Counted from the stretch's first letter, positions 22,801 through 30,576 are shown. The stretch is 30,576 bases of DNA from an uncultured Oscillospiraceae bacterium (GCA_900543795.1 UQSH01000016.1:1-30576), one strand, 5' to 3'. Numbers and translations are program-made. Notes: generated by a model from the letters alone, not told the origin.

Positions 22801-23841
22801 ATGGAAAACACCGTTAAAACAAAAACAAGATATGAATGGGTTGACAGCGTTAAATTTGCCTGCTGTGTTTTGGTTGTTTTGGGACATACAATTATGGGAA
22901 TTGCCGAAGTGGGAATTATTGAAAAAGGCCAACTTTATAACCTTTTGACTCAAGCTGTTTATTCATTTCATGTTCCTCTTTTCTTTGTTTGCAGCGGCTT
23001 TCTTTATCAAAAGTCAAGCAGAGTTCACGATTTAAAGGGTTGGGGAAAAAATGTTGCGGACAAGCTTTTAAATTTGGGAATTCCTTATATTACATTTACC
23101 GCAATAACGGTTATTTTCAAAACCGTTTTTTCGGAAAATGTTAACAACCCTGCCGGAGATTTATTTGAAACAATTTTCATTTCTCCCGTTGCGCCTTATT
23201 GGTATCTTTATGCGCTCTTTTTTATGTTTGTTTTTATTCCCTGCCTAAAAAGCAAAAAGCAGGCGACGGCACTTCTTGCATTTTCGATTGCCGCAAGGAT
23301 TGCCTATCTTGTTATGATTTCATATTCCGTTTCATTAATATATCCTTTAAGATCAACACTCGGAAGAATGATTTGGTTTGCAATAGGAATGTTTATGGCA
23401 TTTGATATAATCAACTTAAAGGCTATTCCCTGCAAAATAATAATGGCGGCTTCATTCGCCGCCGCAATTGCTTTGAGTATTTATTATTACAGAGAGCTTA
23501 ACGGCGACTTGATAATTCAAACAATAATAGGCGTTCTTTTTGTTGTTGCAATTTTGGTTTTATCGCAAAATCTGCGCATATCATATATTGAAAAATTGAG
23601 CTTTAAGTTCAACGAATACTTTATGCCTGTTTATGTTATGCACACAATATTTTCGGCGGGCATAAGAATTTTACTTTTAAGGCTTGGTATTCAAAGCCCG
23701 ATTATTCACATTATCTGCGGACTTTTTGCAGGATTCATAATTCCGATTGCGGTTTATGAAATTGCAAAAAAAATTCCGCCTCTGCTTTTCTTTATTTATC
23801 CAAAAAAAGCAATACTTAAAATGAGAAGGAAAAAACAATGA
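22801..23841 (+). CDS. Membrane acyltransferase family 3 protein (second of two)
   Basis: A 346-residue polytopic protein with about ten membrane helices. The family signature is YEWVDSVKFACCVLVVLGH near the N-terminus, with D and H positioned as in fucose/sugar O-acetylase members, followed by SFHVPLFFVCSGFLY. It likely acetylates a sugar on the lipid-linked unit or growing polymer. The start is ATG 22801, one base after the previous stop, with no clear ribosome site, so translation is probably coupled. An in-frame TTG at 22783 would add six residues and lies inside the upstream gene. It ends in an ATGA overlap with the next gene. Confidence 0.88.
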   Translation: MENTVKTKTRYEWVDSVKFACCVLVVLGHTIMGIAEVGIIEKGQLYNLLTQAVYSFHVPLFFVCSGFLYQKSSRVHDLKGWGKNVADKLLNLGIPYITFTAITVIFKTVFSENVNNPAGDLFETIFISPVAPYWYLYALFFMFVFIPCLKSKKQATALLAFSIAARIAYLVMISYSVSLIYPLRSTLGRMIWFAIGMFMAFDIINLKAIPCKIIMAASFAAAIALSIYYYRELNGDLIIQTIIGVLFVVAILVLSQNLRISYIEKLSFKFNEYFMPVYVMHTIFSAGIRILLLRLGIQSPIIHIICGLFAGFIIPIAVYEIAKKIPPLLFFIYPKKAILKMRRKKQ

Positions 23842-24743
23842 GCCATTTAACAGACGCTGTTTTAAGAAGAATTAAAGAGCATAGCTTTTTTTATGAGCTA
23901 AACGGTGTTTTAATTGAAAAAGCAGGCTATGCAAACCGATATATGGGCGGAATTAACGCAATGTATAAGGTTTACAATAAGCTCAAAAAGAAATATTCTC
24001 ATTTTATCGGCAAAGCCGAGTTTAAGAAATATCCCGAAAATCAAGAGGATTATGTTTGGGTGTGCTGGTTACAGGGAATTGAAAACGCACCGCCCCTTGT
24101 TCAAAGCTGCATTAAATCAATGCAGTATCATATTAAGGACAAAAAAATCGTTTTTATAACAAAGGATAATTTTTCGCAATATGCCGATTTGCCCGATTAT
24201 ATAGTTCAAAAATGGCAAAAAGGAATAATCCCGAATGCTCAATTTGCCGATATATTGCGAATCCAGCTTCTTATTCAGCACGGCGGAATATGGCTTGATT
24301 CAACGGTTTATTTAACGGGGGAGCTTCCGGATTATATAACAAAATCCGATTTCTTTGTTTACAGAGCGGGCTGGTTTGACAACGAGCTTATAAATATGGG
24401 AAACTGGCTTATCAGAAGCAAGCCAAATAATATTTTGCTAAACGAAACGCAGAATTTACTTTTTGAATACTGGAAAAAGAACAACTATTTATGTCAGTAT
24501 TTTATTTTTCATCTGTTTTTCAAGGCGGTTTGCGAACACTACCCTGATGAATGGAAGAAAACGCCTTATTTTAATCAAATAGACCAGCATCTGCTATCAG
24601 AGGATATTAACCTTGAATATAACGAGGAACGCTTTTGCGAGATTAAAAAAATCACTCCCGTTCATAAGCTGACAAATAAAACAGACGGCTTAAAATTTGA
24701 AGAAAACAGCTATTATTCAAGGCTTGATTTGATTTATAAATAA
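23838..24743 (+). CDS. Capsular polysaccharide glycosyltransferase (Caps_synth/GT32-like)
   Basis: A 301-residue enzyme with the fold of capsular polysaccharide synthesis and OCH1-like transferases. Landmarks are YVWVCWLQGIENAPPLV (72-88), KIVFITKDN, the FADILRIQLLIQHGGIWLD block (136-154) and DST at 154-156 where the catalytic D-x-D usually is. Members transfer hexoses or their derivatives to capsule intermediates in the cytoplasm. The missing second Asp is common in the bacterial subgroup as far as I recall, so loss of activity is not implied. It overlaps the upstream acyltransferase gene by 4 nt; wzx starts 33 nt downstream. Confidence 0.85.
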   Translation: MSHLTDAVLRRIKEHSFFYELNGVLIEKAGYANRYMGGINAMYKVYNKLKKKYSHFIGKAEFKKYPENQEDYVWVCWLQGIENAPPLVQSCIKSMQYHIKDKKIVFITKDNFSQYADLPDYIVQKWQKGIIPNAQFADILRIQLLIQHGGIWLDSTVYLTGELPDYITKSDFFVYRAGWFDNELINMGNWLIRSKPNNILLNETQNLLFEYWKKNNYLCQYFIFHLFFKAVCEHYPDEWKKTPYFNQIDQHLLSEDINLEYNEERFCEIKKITPVHKLTNKTDGLKFEENSYYSRLDLIYK

Positions 24744-24776
24744 TAAACTAATTCAATTCTAAAAGAAGAGAACTTA

Positions 24777-26204
24777 ATGAAAAAATATAAAGAACTATTC
24801 AACAATCTCGGATTGCTAACCATAAGCAATTTCGGAAGCAAAATTTTAACATTTCTACTTGTTCCGCTATATACGAATATTCTTACAACAGGCGAATACG
24901 GAATCTATGATTTATATATAACAACAACGCTTCTTCTGTCCCCCGTTTTTTCTCTTAATATAGCAGATGCCGTTATGCGCTTCGCACTTGAAAAGGGCAA
25001 AAATCAACGTGATGTTTTTACAGTTGGATTTATACGAATTATCACAGCAACAATCATTTTCGCAGTTATTGTTGCATTTAACTATACTTTCAATATTATT
25101 CCTGTTTTTAATCAGTTTCCGTTCTTTCTGTGGTTTTATTTTACATTAAGCCTTACATACGATTTCTTAACACAGTTTACAAGGGGAATGGACAAAATTT
25201 CCGATTTGGCCATTGCAGGACTTATTAATTCGGCAACAATGGTTACCCTTAATATTCTTTTTTTGCTTGTTATAAAAATAGGACTTACCGGATATTTTCT
25301 TGCAAACTGCCTTGCTTTTTTTGTTCCGATTATTTATTTGACATTAAGGCTTAAAACATATAAAATGCTTAATATCAAATTTAAAGATAAGCCTTTAAAA
25401 AAGGAAATGGAGCGATATAGCACCCCTATAATTTTTAACACTATCAGCTGGTGGATAAATAATGTTTCAGACAGATATATTATCACTTGGATTTTAGGCA
25501 TTGAGGCAAACGGGATTTACTCTGTTGCATATAAGATACCGTCTGTTTTAAATGTTTTTCAAAGTATATTCAGCCAAGCTTGGACTATTTCCGCCATAAA
25601 AGAATTTGATGATGAAAACAAAAAATTCTATTCGGCCATATATAAAATGTATAACTTTTTAATGGTTTTTGTTTGCTCCGCTTTATTGTTATTCAATCAG
25701 CTCATTGCAAAAATTCTTTTTGCCAAGGAATTTTATGAGGCTTGGAAATATGCTCCCTTTCTTCTAATTTCTGTTGTTTTCGGCTCACTTTCAGGTTTTC
25801 TTGGGGGGATTTTTTCTGCGGCAAAAAAATCAACCACCTTCGCCAAAACAACTATTGTTGGCGCTGTCATTAATATTGTTTTAAACATTGCTCTTGTTGA
25901 AAAAATAGGAGCAATCGGTGCAGCAATCGCAACTCTTATTTCGTATTTTGTTGTTTGGGCATCAAGGTTTTATCAGGCAAACAAGATTATCAAAATTGAA
26001 ATCAACTTGAAGCGTGATTTCATATCTTACTTAATTTTACTTGCGCAAGCAATTATAATGGTTTTAGTTTCAAATTATATAATTAAATATATATCAATAA
26101 TTGTTTTACTGATAATTTTGATATTGATAAATTTAAGCGAATTTAAAGCTCTGATTAATAAAGTTACAAAAGCATTTAATATATTCAAAAAAAACGCAAA
26201 CTAA
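24777..26204 (+). CDS. wzx: Oligosaccharide flippase (Wzx type)
   Basis: A 475-residue membrane protein with about twelve to fourteen hydrophobic segments of the MOP/polysaccharide-transport superfamily. The N-terminal helix GLLTISNFGSKILTFLLVPLY and the next motif TNILTTGEYGIYDLY are typical of Wzx proteins. It moves the finished undecaprenyl-linked repeat unit across the cytoplasmic membrane. A conserved glycine-rich stretch GVI-like region (LIGVINIVLN-type, here IVGAVINIVLN) lies near residue 365. Base composition looks more AT rich than in the first half of the operon. An AGAAGAG ribosome site lies about 5 nt before the ATG. No other flippase is present in the window. Confidence 0.9.
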   Translation: MKKYKELFNNLGLLTISNFGSKILTFLLVPLYTNILTTGEYGIYDLYITTTLLLSPVFSLNIADAVMRFALEKGKNQRDVFTVGFIRIITATIIFAVIVAFNYTFNIIPVFNQFPFFLWFYFTLSLTYDFLTQFTRGMDKISDLAIAGLINSATMVTLNILFLLVIKIGLTGYFLANCLAFFVPIIYLTLRLKTYKMLNIKFKDKPLKKEMERYSTPIIFNTISWWINNVSDRYIITWILGIEANGIYSVAYKIPSVLNVFQSIFSQAWTISAIKEFDDENKKFYSAIYKMYNFLMVFVCSALLLFNQLIAKILFAKEFYEAWKYAPFLLISVVFGSLSGFLGGIFSAAKKSTTFAKTTIVGAVINIVLNIALVEKIGAIGAAIATLISYFVVWASRFYQANKIIKIEINLKRDFISYLILLAQAIIMVLVSNYIIKYISIIVLLIILILINLSEFKALINKVTKAFNIFKKNAN

Positions 26205-26217
26205 CGAAAGGCATAAT

Positions 26218-27471
26218 ATGCAAAACACCAATTCACACCTTATAAAAAAACATGGAACCACATTATATGTTAAAAGCCTTATCATCTCCTGTGTTTTTCT
26301 TGCATTAATAATTATTGAAGTATTTCGTAACGGTAGCTATCTTGACGAGATAATAGGCGTTGGCTCAATGCTTTATATATTCTTTTCGAGAAAAAAGATT
26401 TCACGAAATGACCTTATTACTATTGCGTTGTTGTTTGTTGTTGTTGTTATAGGACTAAGCTCTAATATTTATTCCGGATTGAACAAATCATTTTTTTCAA
26501 TAGTAGTTGATGTTGTTGCGGAAACAAAGCTGCTTTTTGCATTCTTTGCAACTAAATACTTTTTAACAGAGCGTGAAAAGCAATCTATTATTGATATGCT
26601 TGTTCCGTTTTCAAAGCTATATATTTTAAGCTCATTCTTTTGCTCAATTATTTCTCTTTTTGTTGATATCGGAATGTCAGGCGAGGAAAGATATGGTATT
26701 CCATCTTTCAGGTTTTTCTTTGATTTCAACTTTCAGTATGTTGCCGTTTATATGCTTGTTTTCGGTATAATGGTTTGCAATACTAAAATGAGCGAAAAAA
26801 AGAAAAAACGCTATTATTGGATTGCCATAATAAGCCTTGTTCTTGCAACAAAAGCACCGCCGATAATGTTTTCAATCATATTTGTTTTTCTTTACAGATA
26901 TTTCCAAAAGCATAAAAGACTTTCTATTAAGATTGTTATTCCGCTTCTTATTGTTATAATAATTGCCGGATGGTTTCAAATTGAAACATATCTTCTTAAT
27001 GAAAGCTCTCCCCGAAGACTTTTCTTTGAATATGCGTTCAAAACCGCAAACACCTACTTCCCGTTCGGATCCGGCTTTGCAACATACGGCTCCGACCAAG
27101 CGGCAAGAGTTTATTCTCCGCTTTATTATAAATACGGATTTGATATGTATAACGGAATGAACCCGGAGGATTCGTCCTTCCTCAGCGACACCTTCTGGCC
27201 TATGGCAATAGGACAATTCGGTTGGATTGGCTCAATTATATACATTGCCGTTTATGTAAGAGTTTTCCTTACCTTCAGTAACAAAAGACTTATATACAGC
27301 CGAAAAGCATTCCTATATTCATCATATTTGCAGTATATGATTCACGCTATCGGTGCAGCAATTCTTTCAAGCTCGGCAGGTCTTATCGGATTTATGGCTA
27401 TTTCCTTATTCACAATTGAGGAGCCTGAGGATGAACATACAAATCTTCCGAGAGTTAAGTTAAAGTTTTAA
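26218..27471 (+). CDS. wzy: O-antigen/capsule polymerase-like membrane protein (Wzy type)
   Basis: A 417-residue protein with about ten or more membrane segments and a large extracellular loop (about 255-330) that holds the candidate active site: SPRRLFFEYAF, then FPFGSGFATYGS and the MNPEDSSFLSDTFWP stretch. This layout and the position right after Wzx argue for the Wzy polymerase that joins repeat units on the outer face. Wzy proteins share little sequence, so the call rests on topology, these loop motifs and gene order. It has a GAAAGG ribosome site 7 nt before the ATG. Linkage type cannot be predicted. Confidence 0.82.
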   Translation: MQNTNSHLIKKHGTTLYVKSLIISCVFLALIIIEVFRNGSYLDEIIGVGSMLYIFFSRKKISRNDLITIALLFVVVVIGLSSNIYSGLNKSFFSIVVDVVAETKLLFAFFATKYFLTEREKQSIIDMLVPFSKLYILSSFFCSIISLFVDIGMSGEERYGIPSFRFFFDFNFQYVAVYMLVFGIMVCNTKMSEKKKKRYYWIAIISLVLATKAPPIMFSIIFVFLYRYFQKHKRLSIKIVIPLLIVIIIAGWFQIETYLLNESSPRRLFFEYAFKTANTYFPFGSGFATYGSDQAARVYSPLYYKYGFDMYNGMNPEDSSFLSDTFWPMAIGQFGWIGSIIYIAVYVRVFLTFSNKRLIYSRKAFLYSSYLQYMIHAIGAAILSSSAGLIGFMAISLFTIEEPEDEHTNLPRVKLKF

Positions 27472-27490
27472 GAAAATCGCTAACAAAATT

Positions 27491-28087
27491 ATGAAAAAAA
27501 TTCTTTATTCATTTTATATCAACGCTTATTTTCTTTTAGCAAAATATCTTTTCCCCGGAATATTATTTTCTCTTGCGGTGCTGTTAATAATAATCTGCAT
27601 ACTGCTTATAAAAAGCAAAGGCAAAAGCAAGCTTGAAGCAATTAAAAACAGACGGCAATATCTTTTTAGCGTGTTCTGCTTTTCGCTTTATTGCTCGGTT
27701 TTAATAAGCTCAACGGTTACAAGCAGATTCAGGCTTGGAGCGCAGGAGCCTTTTTCCGATGTTTTCGGAGGCTGGGGATTTACGGAAACAAGGTATTTTT
27801 ATGATTTTTCGGCTTTATGGAATGTTATTATTTTTCTGCCGGCGTGTGCATTGATTTACTTTTTTATAAAACACACCTTTAAAAAAGCAGTTTCGGGCAG
27901 GAGGCTTATGATTATTTCAACCTTCTTCGGCCTTTTCTTTTCTTTGATAATTGAAAATCTGCAAATGCTGACGAAAACAGGAACCTTTCAGTTTTCCGAT
28001 TTGTTTTACAACACGCTTGGTGCGTTGCTCGGAGCAATGATATTCATCTTCATAAAAAAACGAATAAGAAACAAAAACACACCGTAA
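27491..28087 (+). CDS. VanZ-like membrane protein
   Basis: A 198-residue protein with about five membrane helices (22-41, 56-76, 110-128, 139-157, 171-188). The C-terminal VanZ signature is clear: E155 and Q158 in IIENLQML, followed by D170 and N174 in FSDLFYNTLGALLG. VanZ of the vancomycin-resistance cluster gives low teicoplanin resistance by an unknown mechanism; most homologues have no known role and are often linked with cell-surface glycan genes. It follows wzy by 19 nt and is the last gene of the operon; the terminator stem overlaps its stop codon. A role in glycan attachment or lipid-carrier handling would be only a guess. Confidence 0.85.
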   Translation: MKKILYSFYINAYFLLAKYLFPGILFSLAVLLIIICILLIKSKGKSKLEAIKNRRQYLFSVFCFSLYCSVLISSTVTSRFRLGAQEPFSDVFGGWGFTETRYFYDFSALWNVIIFLPACALIYFFIKHTFKKAVSGRRLMIISTFFGLFFSLIIENLQMLTKTGTFQFSDLFYNTLGALLGAMIFIFIKKRIRNKNTP

Positions 28088-28114
28088 GGCTTTTTAGGCT
28101 TTACGGTGTGTTTT
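28075..28114. terminator. Bidirectional terminator ending the capsule operon
   Basis: Arms 28075-28087 and 28101-28113 form a perfect 13-bp inverted repeat around a 13-nt loop, with a T run on the plus strand and an A run at the other side. It overlaps the vanZ-like stop codon and can also serve convergent nfnB, whose stop lies 11 nt away. Confidence 0.88.
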
Positions 28115-28124
28115 ATACTATAAT

Positions 28125-29501
28125 CTATTTGTTTTTAAGATATTCATCTATTGCTTTTGCAGAAGCCTTTCCTGCGCCCATAGCCTTGATAACCGTGGCG
28201 GCGCCCGTTACTGTGTCTCCTCCGGCAAAAACACCCTCCTTTGAGGTTCTTCCGGCTTCATCGGCAACAATACAGCCTCTGCGGTCTGTTTCAAGACCTG
28301 AGGTTGTTGCTTTAATAAGCGGATTAGGCGAGGTGCCGATTGCAATTATAACGCAATCAACATCAACAACATGCTCACTTCCCGCAACTGCCCTTGGGCT
28401 CCTTCTTCCCGAAGCGTCAGGTTCTGTCAGCTCCATATTAACGCACTCGATACCGCAAACATTATGCTCCTCATTGCCGATAATGCGAACGGGATTGGTA
28501 AGAGTTTTAAACTCTATTCCCTCCTCCATTGCATTTTCAACCTCTTCACGCCTTGCGGGGAGCTCCTCCATTGAGCGTCTGTATATTATGCTGACCTGCT
28601 GTGCGCCGAGACGGACTGCACAACGAGCAGCATCCATAGCAACATTTCCGCCGCCTACTACTGCAACTCTGTGGCCGTGCTGAACGGGTGTTCTGCTATC
28701 CTGCATATACGCCTTCATAAGATTAATTCTTGTTAAAAACTCATTTGCAGAATAAACGCCTTTAAGGTTTTCTCCCTCGATGCCCATAAATCTCGGCAAG
28801 CCTGCTCCCGAGCCAATGAACACGGCATCATATTTTTCAAGAATATCATCAATTGAAATGCTTTTGCCGATAACAACATTCGTTTCAAAATCAACACCGA
28901 GCGCTTTAAGCCCCTCTATTTCAGCGGCAACTATTGATTTAGGCAACCTAAACTCGGGAATACCGTAAACAAGAACGCCTCCGGCAATATGAAGTGCTTC
29001 AAAAACGGTTACTTCATAGCCCATAAGCGCAAGATCTCCTGCGCAGGTTAATGAGCTTGGACCCGAGCCGATAATGGCAACTCTTTTTCCGTTTTGCTTA
29101 ATATCTACCTTTTCAGCTTTTGAATGAGCATTATGATAATCGGCGGCAAATCTTTCAAGTCTGCCGATAGCAACGCTTTCTCCCTTAATTCCTCTGACGC
29201 ATTTTGCTTCACACTGCGTTTCCTGCGGACAAACCCTGCCGCAAACAGCGGGAAGCGCCGAGGTTTTTGCTATAATCTGATAAGCATCCTCAAACCTGCC
29301 CTCTGCCATACACTGAATAAAATCGGGAATGGCAATATTTACAGGACAACCGGAAACACAGGGACGATGCTTACAATTTAAGCATCTTTTAGCCTCTTCA
29401 ATGGCGGTTTTTTCATCATATCCAAGCGCAACCTCATTAAAATTATGCTTTCTTTCCTCCGCGGGTGCGCACGGCATTGCGTGCCTTTCATTTACAGACA
29501 T
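28125..29501 (-). CDS. nfnB: NfnB/GltA-type NADPH-dependent oxidoreductase, large subunit
   Basis: A 458-residue iron-sulfur flavoprotein, often annotated gltA (glutamate synthase small subunit) or sudA. Two N-terminal [4Fe-4S] sites are formed by C40, C43, C48, C52 and C87, C91, C97, C101. The FAD-binding GSGPSS (145-150) and NADPH-binding GGGNVA (283-288) Rossmann motifs follow, and the GGDTVTGAATVI motif near the C-terminus closes the FAD site. With its neighbour it would form the NfnAB complex, which bifurcates electrons between NADPH, NADH and ferredoxin in anaerobes. A glutamate synthase large subunit is not seen here. The start has AAGGAGGT (29511-29518) 9 nt upstream, inside the end of nfnA; the genes are 2 nt apart. 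Confidence 0.9.
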   Translation of the reverse strand: MSVNERHAMPCAPAEERKHNFNEVALGYDEKTAIEEAKRCLNCKHRPCVSGCPVNIAIPDFIQCMAEGRFEDAYQIIAKTSALPAVCGRVCPQETQCEAKCVRGIKGESVAIGRLERFAADYHNAHSKAEKVDIKQNGKRVAIIGSGPSSLTCAGDLALMGYEVTVFEALHIAGGVLVYGIPEFRLPKSIVAAEIEGLKALGVDFETNVVIGKSISIDDILEKYDAVFIGSGAGLPRFMGIEGENLKGVYSANEFLTRINLMKAYMQDSRTPVQHGHRVAVVGGGNVAMDAARCAVRLGAQQVSIIYRRSMEELPARREEVENAMEEGIEFKTLTNPVRIIGNEEHNVCGIECVNMELTEPDASGRRSPRAVAGSEHVVDVDCVIIAIGTSPNPLIKATTSGLETDRRGCIVADEAGRTSKEGVFAGGDTVTGAATVIKAMGAGKASAKAIDEYLKNK

Positions 29502-29503
29502 TT

Positions 29504-30337
29504 TTACTGCACCTCCTTATTAAGAAGATTACAGCTTGCTTCTCTTTCAAAGCCCTTATACATTGAGCCACGCTCCATAGCCTCGTCAAAATCAACAAGA
29601 TGGCCGTCAAACTCAGGACCGTCAACACAGGCAAATTTTGTTTCTCCTCCAACGGTTAGGCGGCAACCGCCGCACATTCCCGTTCCATCTATCATAATCG
29701 GATTCATTGAAACGATTGTTTTTATTCCGTAATTCTCGGTTAATTTGCAAACAAATTTCATCATAGGAAGAGGGCCTATTGCAAGAACAAGGTCGTAATT
29801 CTCTCCGCCGTCTATAAGCTCCTTTAACGCATCTGTTACGAAGCCCTTTTTACCTGTTGAGCCGTCATCGCTAACAAGAACATACTTATCCGAAACCTCT
29901 TCAAATTCTTTTTGAAGAATAACAAGATCCTTATTCCTGAAGCCAATTATTGAGTGAACAACTGCGCCGCTTTGAGCAAACTTCTTTGCGGCGGGATAAG
30001 CGATTGCGCAGCCGACACCTCCGCCGACAACTGCAACCCTTTTATAGCCCTCTGTTTTTGTTGGATTTCCGAGCGGACCGACGAAATCATGGATATATTC
30101 GCCCTCTTTTTTCTGATTAAGCCTTGATGTTTCCGCACCGACAACCTGAAAAATAATTGTTACGGTTTGGGCTTCTCGGTCAAAATCCGAAATTGTGAGC
30201 GGAACTCTTTCTCCGTTTTCATCAACTCGCAGAATGATGAACTGCCCCGGCTCTGCCTTTTTTGCAACAAACGGAGCTTCAATAACCATTCTTGTTACTG
30301 CTTCGTTGAGTTTTTCCTTTTTAAGTATTTTATACAT
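29504..30337 (-). CDS. nfnA: NfnA/SudB-type ferredoxin-NADP reductase subunit (FAD, [2Fe-2S])
   Basis: A 277-residue flavoprotein of the dihydroorotate-dehydrogenase electron-transfer/sulfide dehydrogenase type. It has an FAD-binding barrel with RVPLTISD (44-51), an NAD-binding domain with VVGGGVGC (103-110), and a C-terminal [2Fe-2S] site made of D217, C222, C225 and C237 in DGTGMCGGC and FACVDG; an Asp plus three Cys set with this spacing is known from the Thermotoga NfnA structure. The start 30335-30337 is chosen from the AGAGGG site 7 nt upstream; the frame extends 18 codons further, into the upstream leader, without a ribosome site. First gene of a two-gene operon with nfnB. Confidence 0.9.
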   Translation of the reverse strand: MYKILKKEKLNEAVTRMVIEAPFVAKKAEPGQFIILRVDENGERVPLTISDFDREAQTVTIIFQVVGAETSRLNQKKEGEYIHDFVGPLGNPTKTEGYKRVAVVGGGVGCAIAYPAAKKFAQSGAVVHSIIGFRNKDLVILQKEFEEVSDKYVLVSDDGSTGKKGFVTDALKELIDGGENYDLVLAIGPLPMMKFVCKLTENYGIKTIVSMNPIMIDGTGMCGGCRLTVGGETKFACVDGPEFDGHLVDFDEAMERGSMYKGFEREASCNLLNKEVQ

Positions 30338-30367
30338 TAATATCCCTCTCATATAAAATCGCATAGA

Positions 30368-30379
30368 ATGCGTTCGCAT
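30368..30379. repeat. Short inverted repeat in the nfnA leader
   Basis: ATGCG-TT-CGCAT is a perfect 5-bp inverted repeat. It lies between the candidate promoter and the nfnA start, where an operator or a small mRNA hairpin could sit. It is short and could be chance. Confidence 0.35.
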
Positions 30380-30419
30380 ACAAACTGACATTACAATCCT
30401 AATATTATAATGTTTTAAA

Positions 30420-30448
30420 ATTATATATTAATTATTCTTTTTTTACAA
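30420..30448 (-). promoter_or_regulatory. Candidate sigma-A promoter of nfnAB
   Basis: Minus strand: TTGTAA (30443-30448), 17-nt spacer, TATAAT (30420-30425). A second TATAAT (30404-30409) lies closer to the gene but its -35 region is poor. The DNA here is very AT rich, so chance matches are possible. Confidence 0.55.
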
Positions 30449-30576
30449 TAGGATTTTATTTATTTTTAATATCTTCAACAAATTGGTTTTGTATTTTATG
30501 ATATTTTAGTGGATAATGACATTTAAGCAAGCGAGATAAATCCGAATAAGTTTTTTATGAACGGATTTTCCGCTAT
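30449..30576. other. AT-rich right end without a recognised gene
   Basis: No frame with a ribosome site and coding character was found. A 7-bp inverted repeat (30538-30544 with 30562-30568) surrounds a 17-nt loop. A possible ATG at 30557 has no ribosome-binding site and runs off the edge, so it is not called. Confidence 0.5.

Larger units (their letters stand above)
11635..28114 (+). other. Capsular/exopolysaccharide biosynthesis operon (Wzx/Wzy type, 16 genes)
   Basis: Sixteen same-strand genes run from the promoter near 11635 to the terminator at 28075-28114. No gap exceeds 33 nt and at least six neighbouring pairs overlap or nearly touch. It holds all the core functions of a Wzx/Wzy pathway: chain-length regulator, tyrosine kinase, initiating transferase, glycosyltransferases, flippase and polymerase. 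Genes for nucleotide-sugar synthesis are absent, so donors must come from elsewhere in the genome. Confidence 0.88.

Noticed and set aside
11635..28114. Radical SAM operon considered as a RiPP (modified peptide) cluster or a defence island
   Set aside because: No precursor peptide, protease, peptide transporter, nuclease or toxin-like gene is visible; the neighbouring genes form a complete polysaccharide pathway.
28108..28683. Open frame of 191 codons on the plus strand
   Set aside because: It lies wholly antisense to nfnB, begins inside the terminator, has low-complexity Ser/Pro/Ala content and no ribosome site.
30338..30391. 18-codon N-terminal extension of nfnA
   Set aside because: The sequence is not family-like and ATG 30337 has a good ribosome site.
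30538..30568. Possible terminator hairpin at the right edge
   Set aside because: Only 7 bp with a 17-nt loop and no GC-rich stem in strongly AT-rich DNA; not distinguishable from chance.

Overview
The window is about 30.6 kb of moderately AT-rich DNA. It most likely comes from a low-GC Gram-positive bacterium of the class Clostridia, possibly a gut Oscillospirales- or Lachnospirales-like lineage. The evidence is an RNase Y gene (rny), a YhaM-type exonuclease, a T-box leader in front of thrS, an NfnAB-type flavoprotein pair, a zinc-ribbon/PASTA kinase-like protein, AGGAGG ribosome-binding sites and several TTG starts. No tRNA, rRNA, CRISPR array, insertion sequence or phage gene was seen. The taxonomic placement is an inference.

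Left third (1-11.6 kb) is mostly housekeeping. The 3' part of recG runs in from the left edge and converges on a membrane-anchored PASTA protein whose kinase domain has lost its catalytic residues. A divergent promoter pair separates that gene from a four-gene operon: yhaM-like exonuclease, prmA, alpha/beta hydrolase and a family 2 glycosyltransferase. The operon ends at a large bidirectional terminator shared with convergent thrS. The 0.6-kb gap between thrS and rny holds a threonyl T-box leader with its own promoter on the minus strand and the rny promoter on the plus strand. A small Dabb-domain gene follows rny.

Centre and right (11.6-28.1 kb) is one long capsular or exopolysaccharide operon of 16 plus-strand genes with gaps of 33 nt or less and several start/stop overlaps. 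It has one clear promoter before the first gene and one terminator overlapping the last stop codon. Gene order is Wzz-like co-polymerase, CpsD-like tyrosine kinase, initiating sugar-phosphate transferase, two GT4 enzymes, hexapeptide acyltransferase, membrane acyltransferase, radical SAM/SPASM protein, third GT4, DUF6625-like protein, second hexapeptide acyltransferase, second membrane acyltransferase, capsular GT, Wzx flippase, Wzy polymerase and VanZ-like protein. Together these describe a Wzx/Wzy pathway. A lipid-linked repeat is started by the sugar-phosphate transferase, extended by up to five further transferases, decorated by up to four acyltransferases, flipped by Wzx, polymerised by Wzy and length-controlled by the Wzz/kinase pair. 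Nucleotide-sugar synthesis genes, a CpsB-type phosphatase and an LCP ligase are absent from the window.

Right end (28.1-30.6 kb) carries a minus-strand two-gene operon for an electron-bifurcating NfnAB-type transhydrogenase, convergent with the capsule operon, then about 240 bp of AT-rich upstream DNA.

The least conventional items are the pseudokinase and the radical SAM protein inside the capsule operon. Nothing in the window proves a wholly new system.
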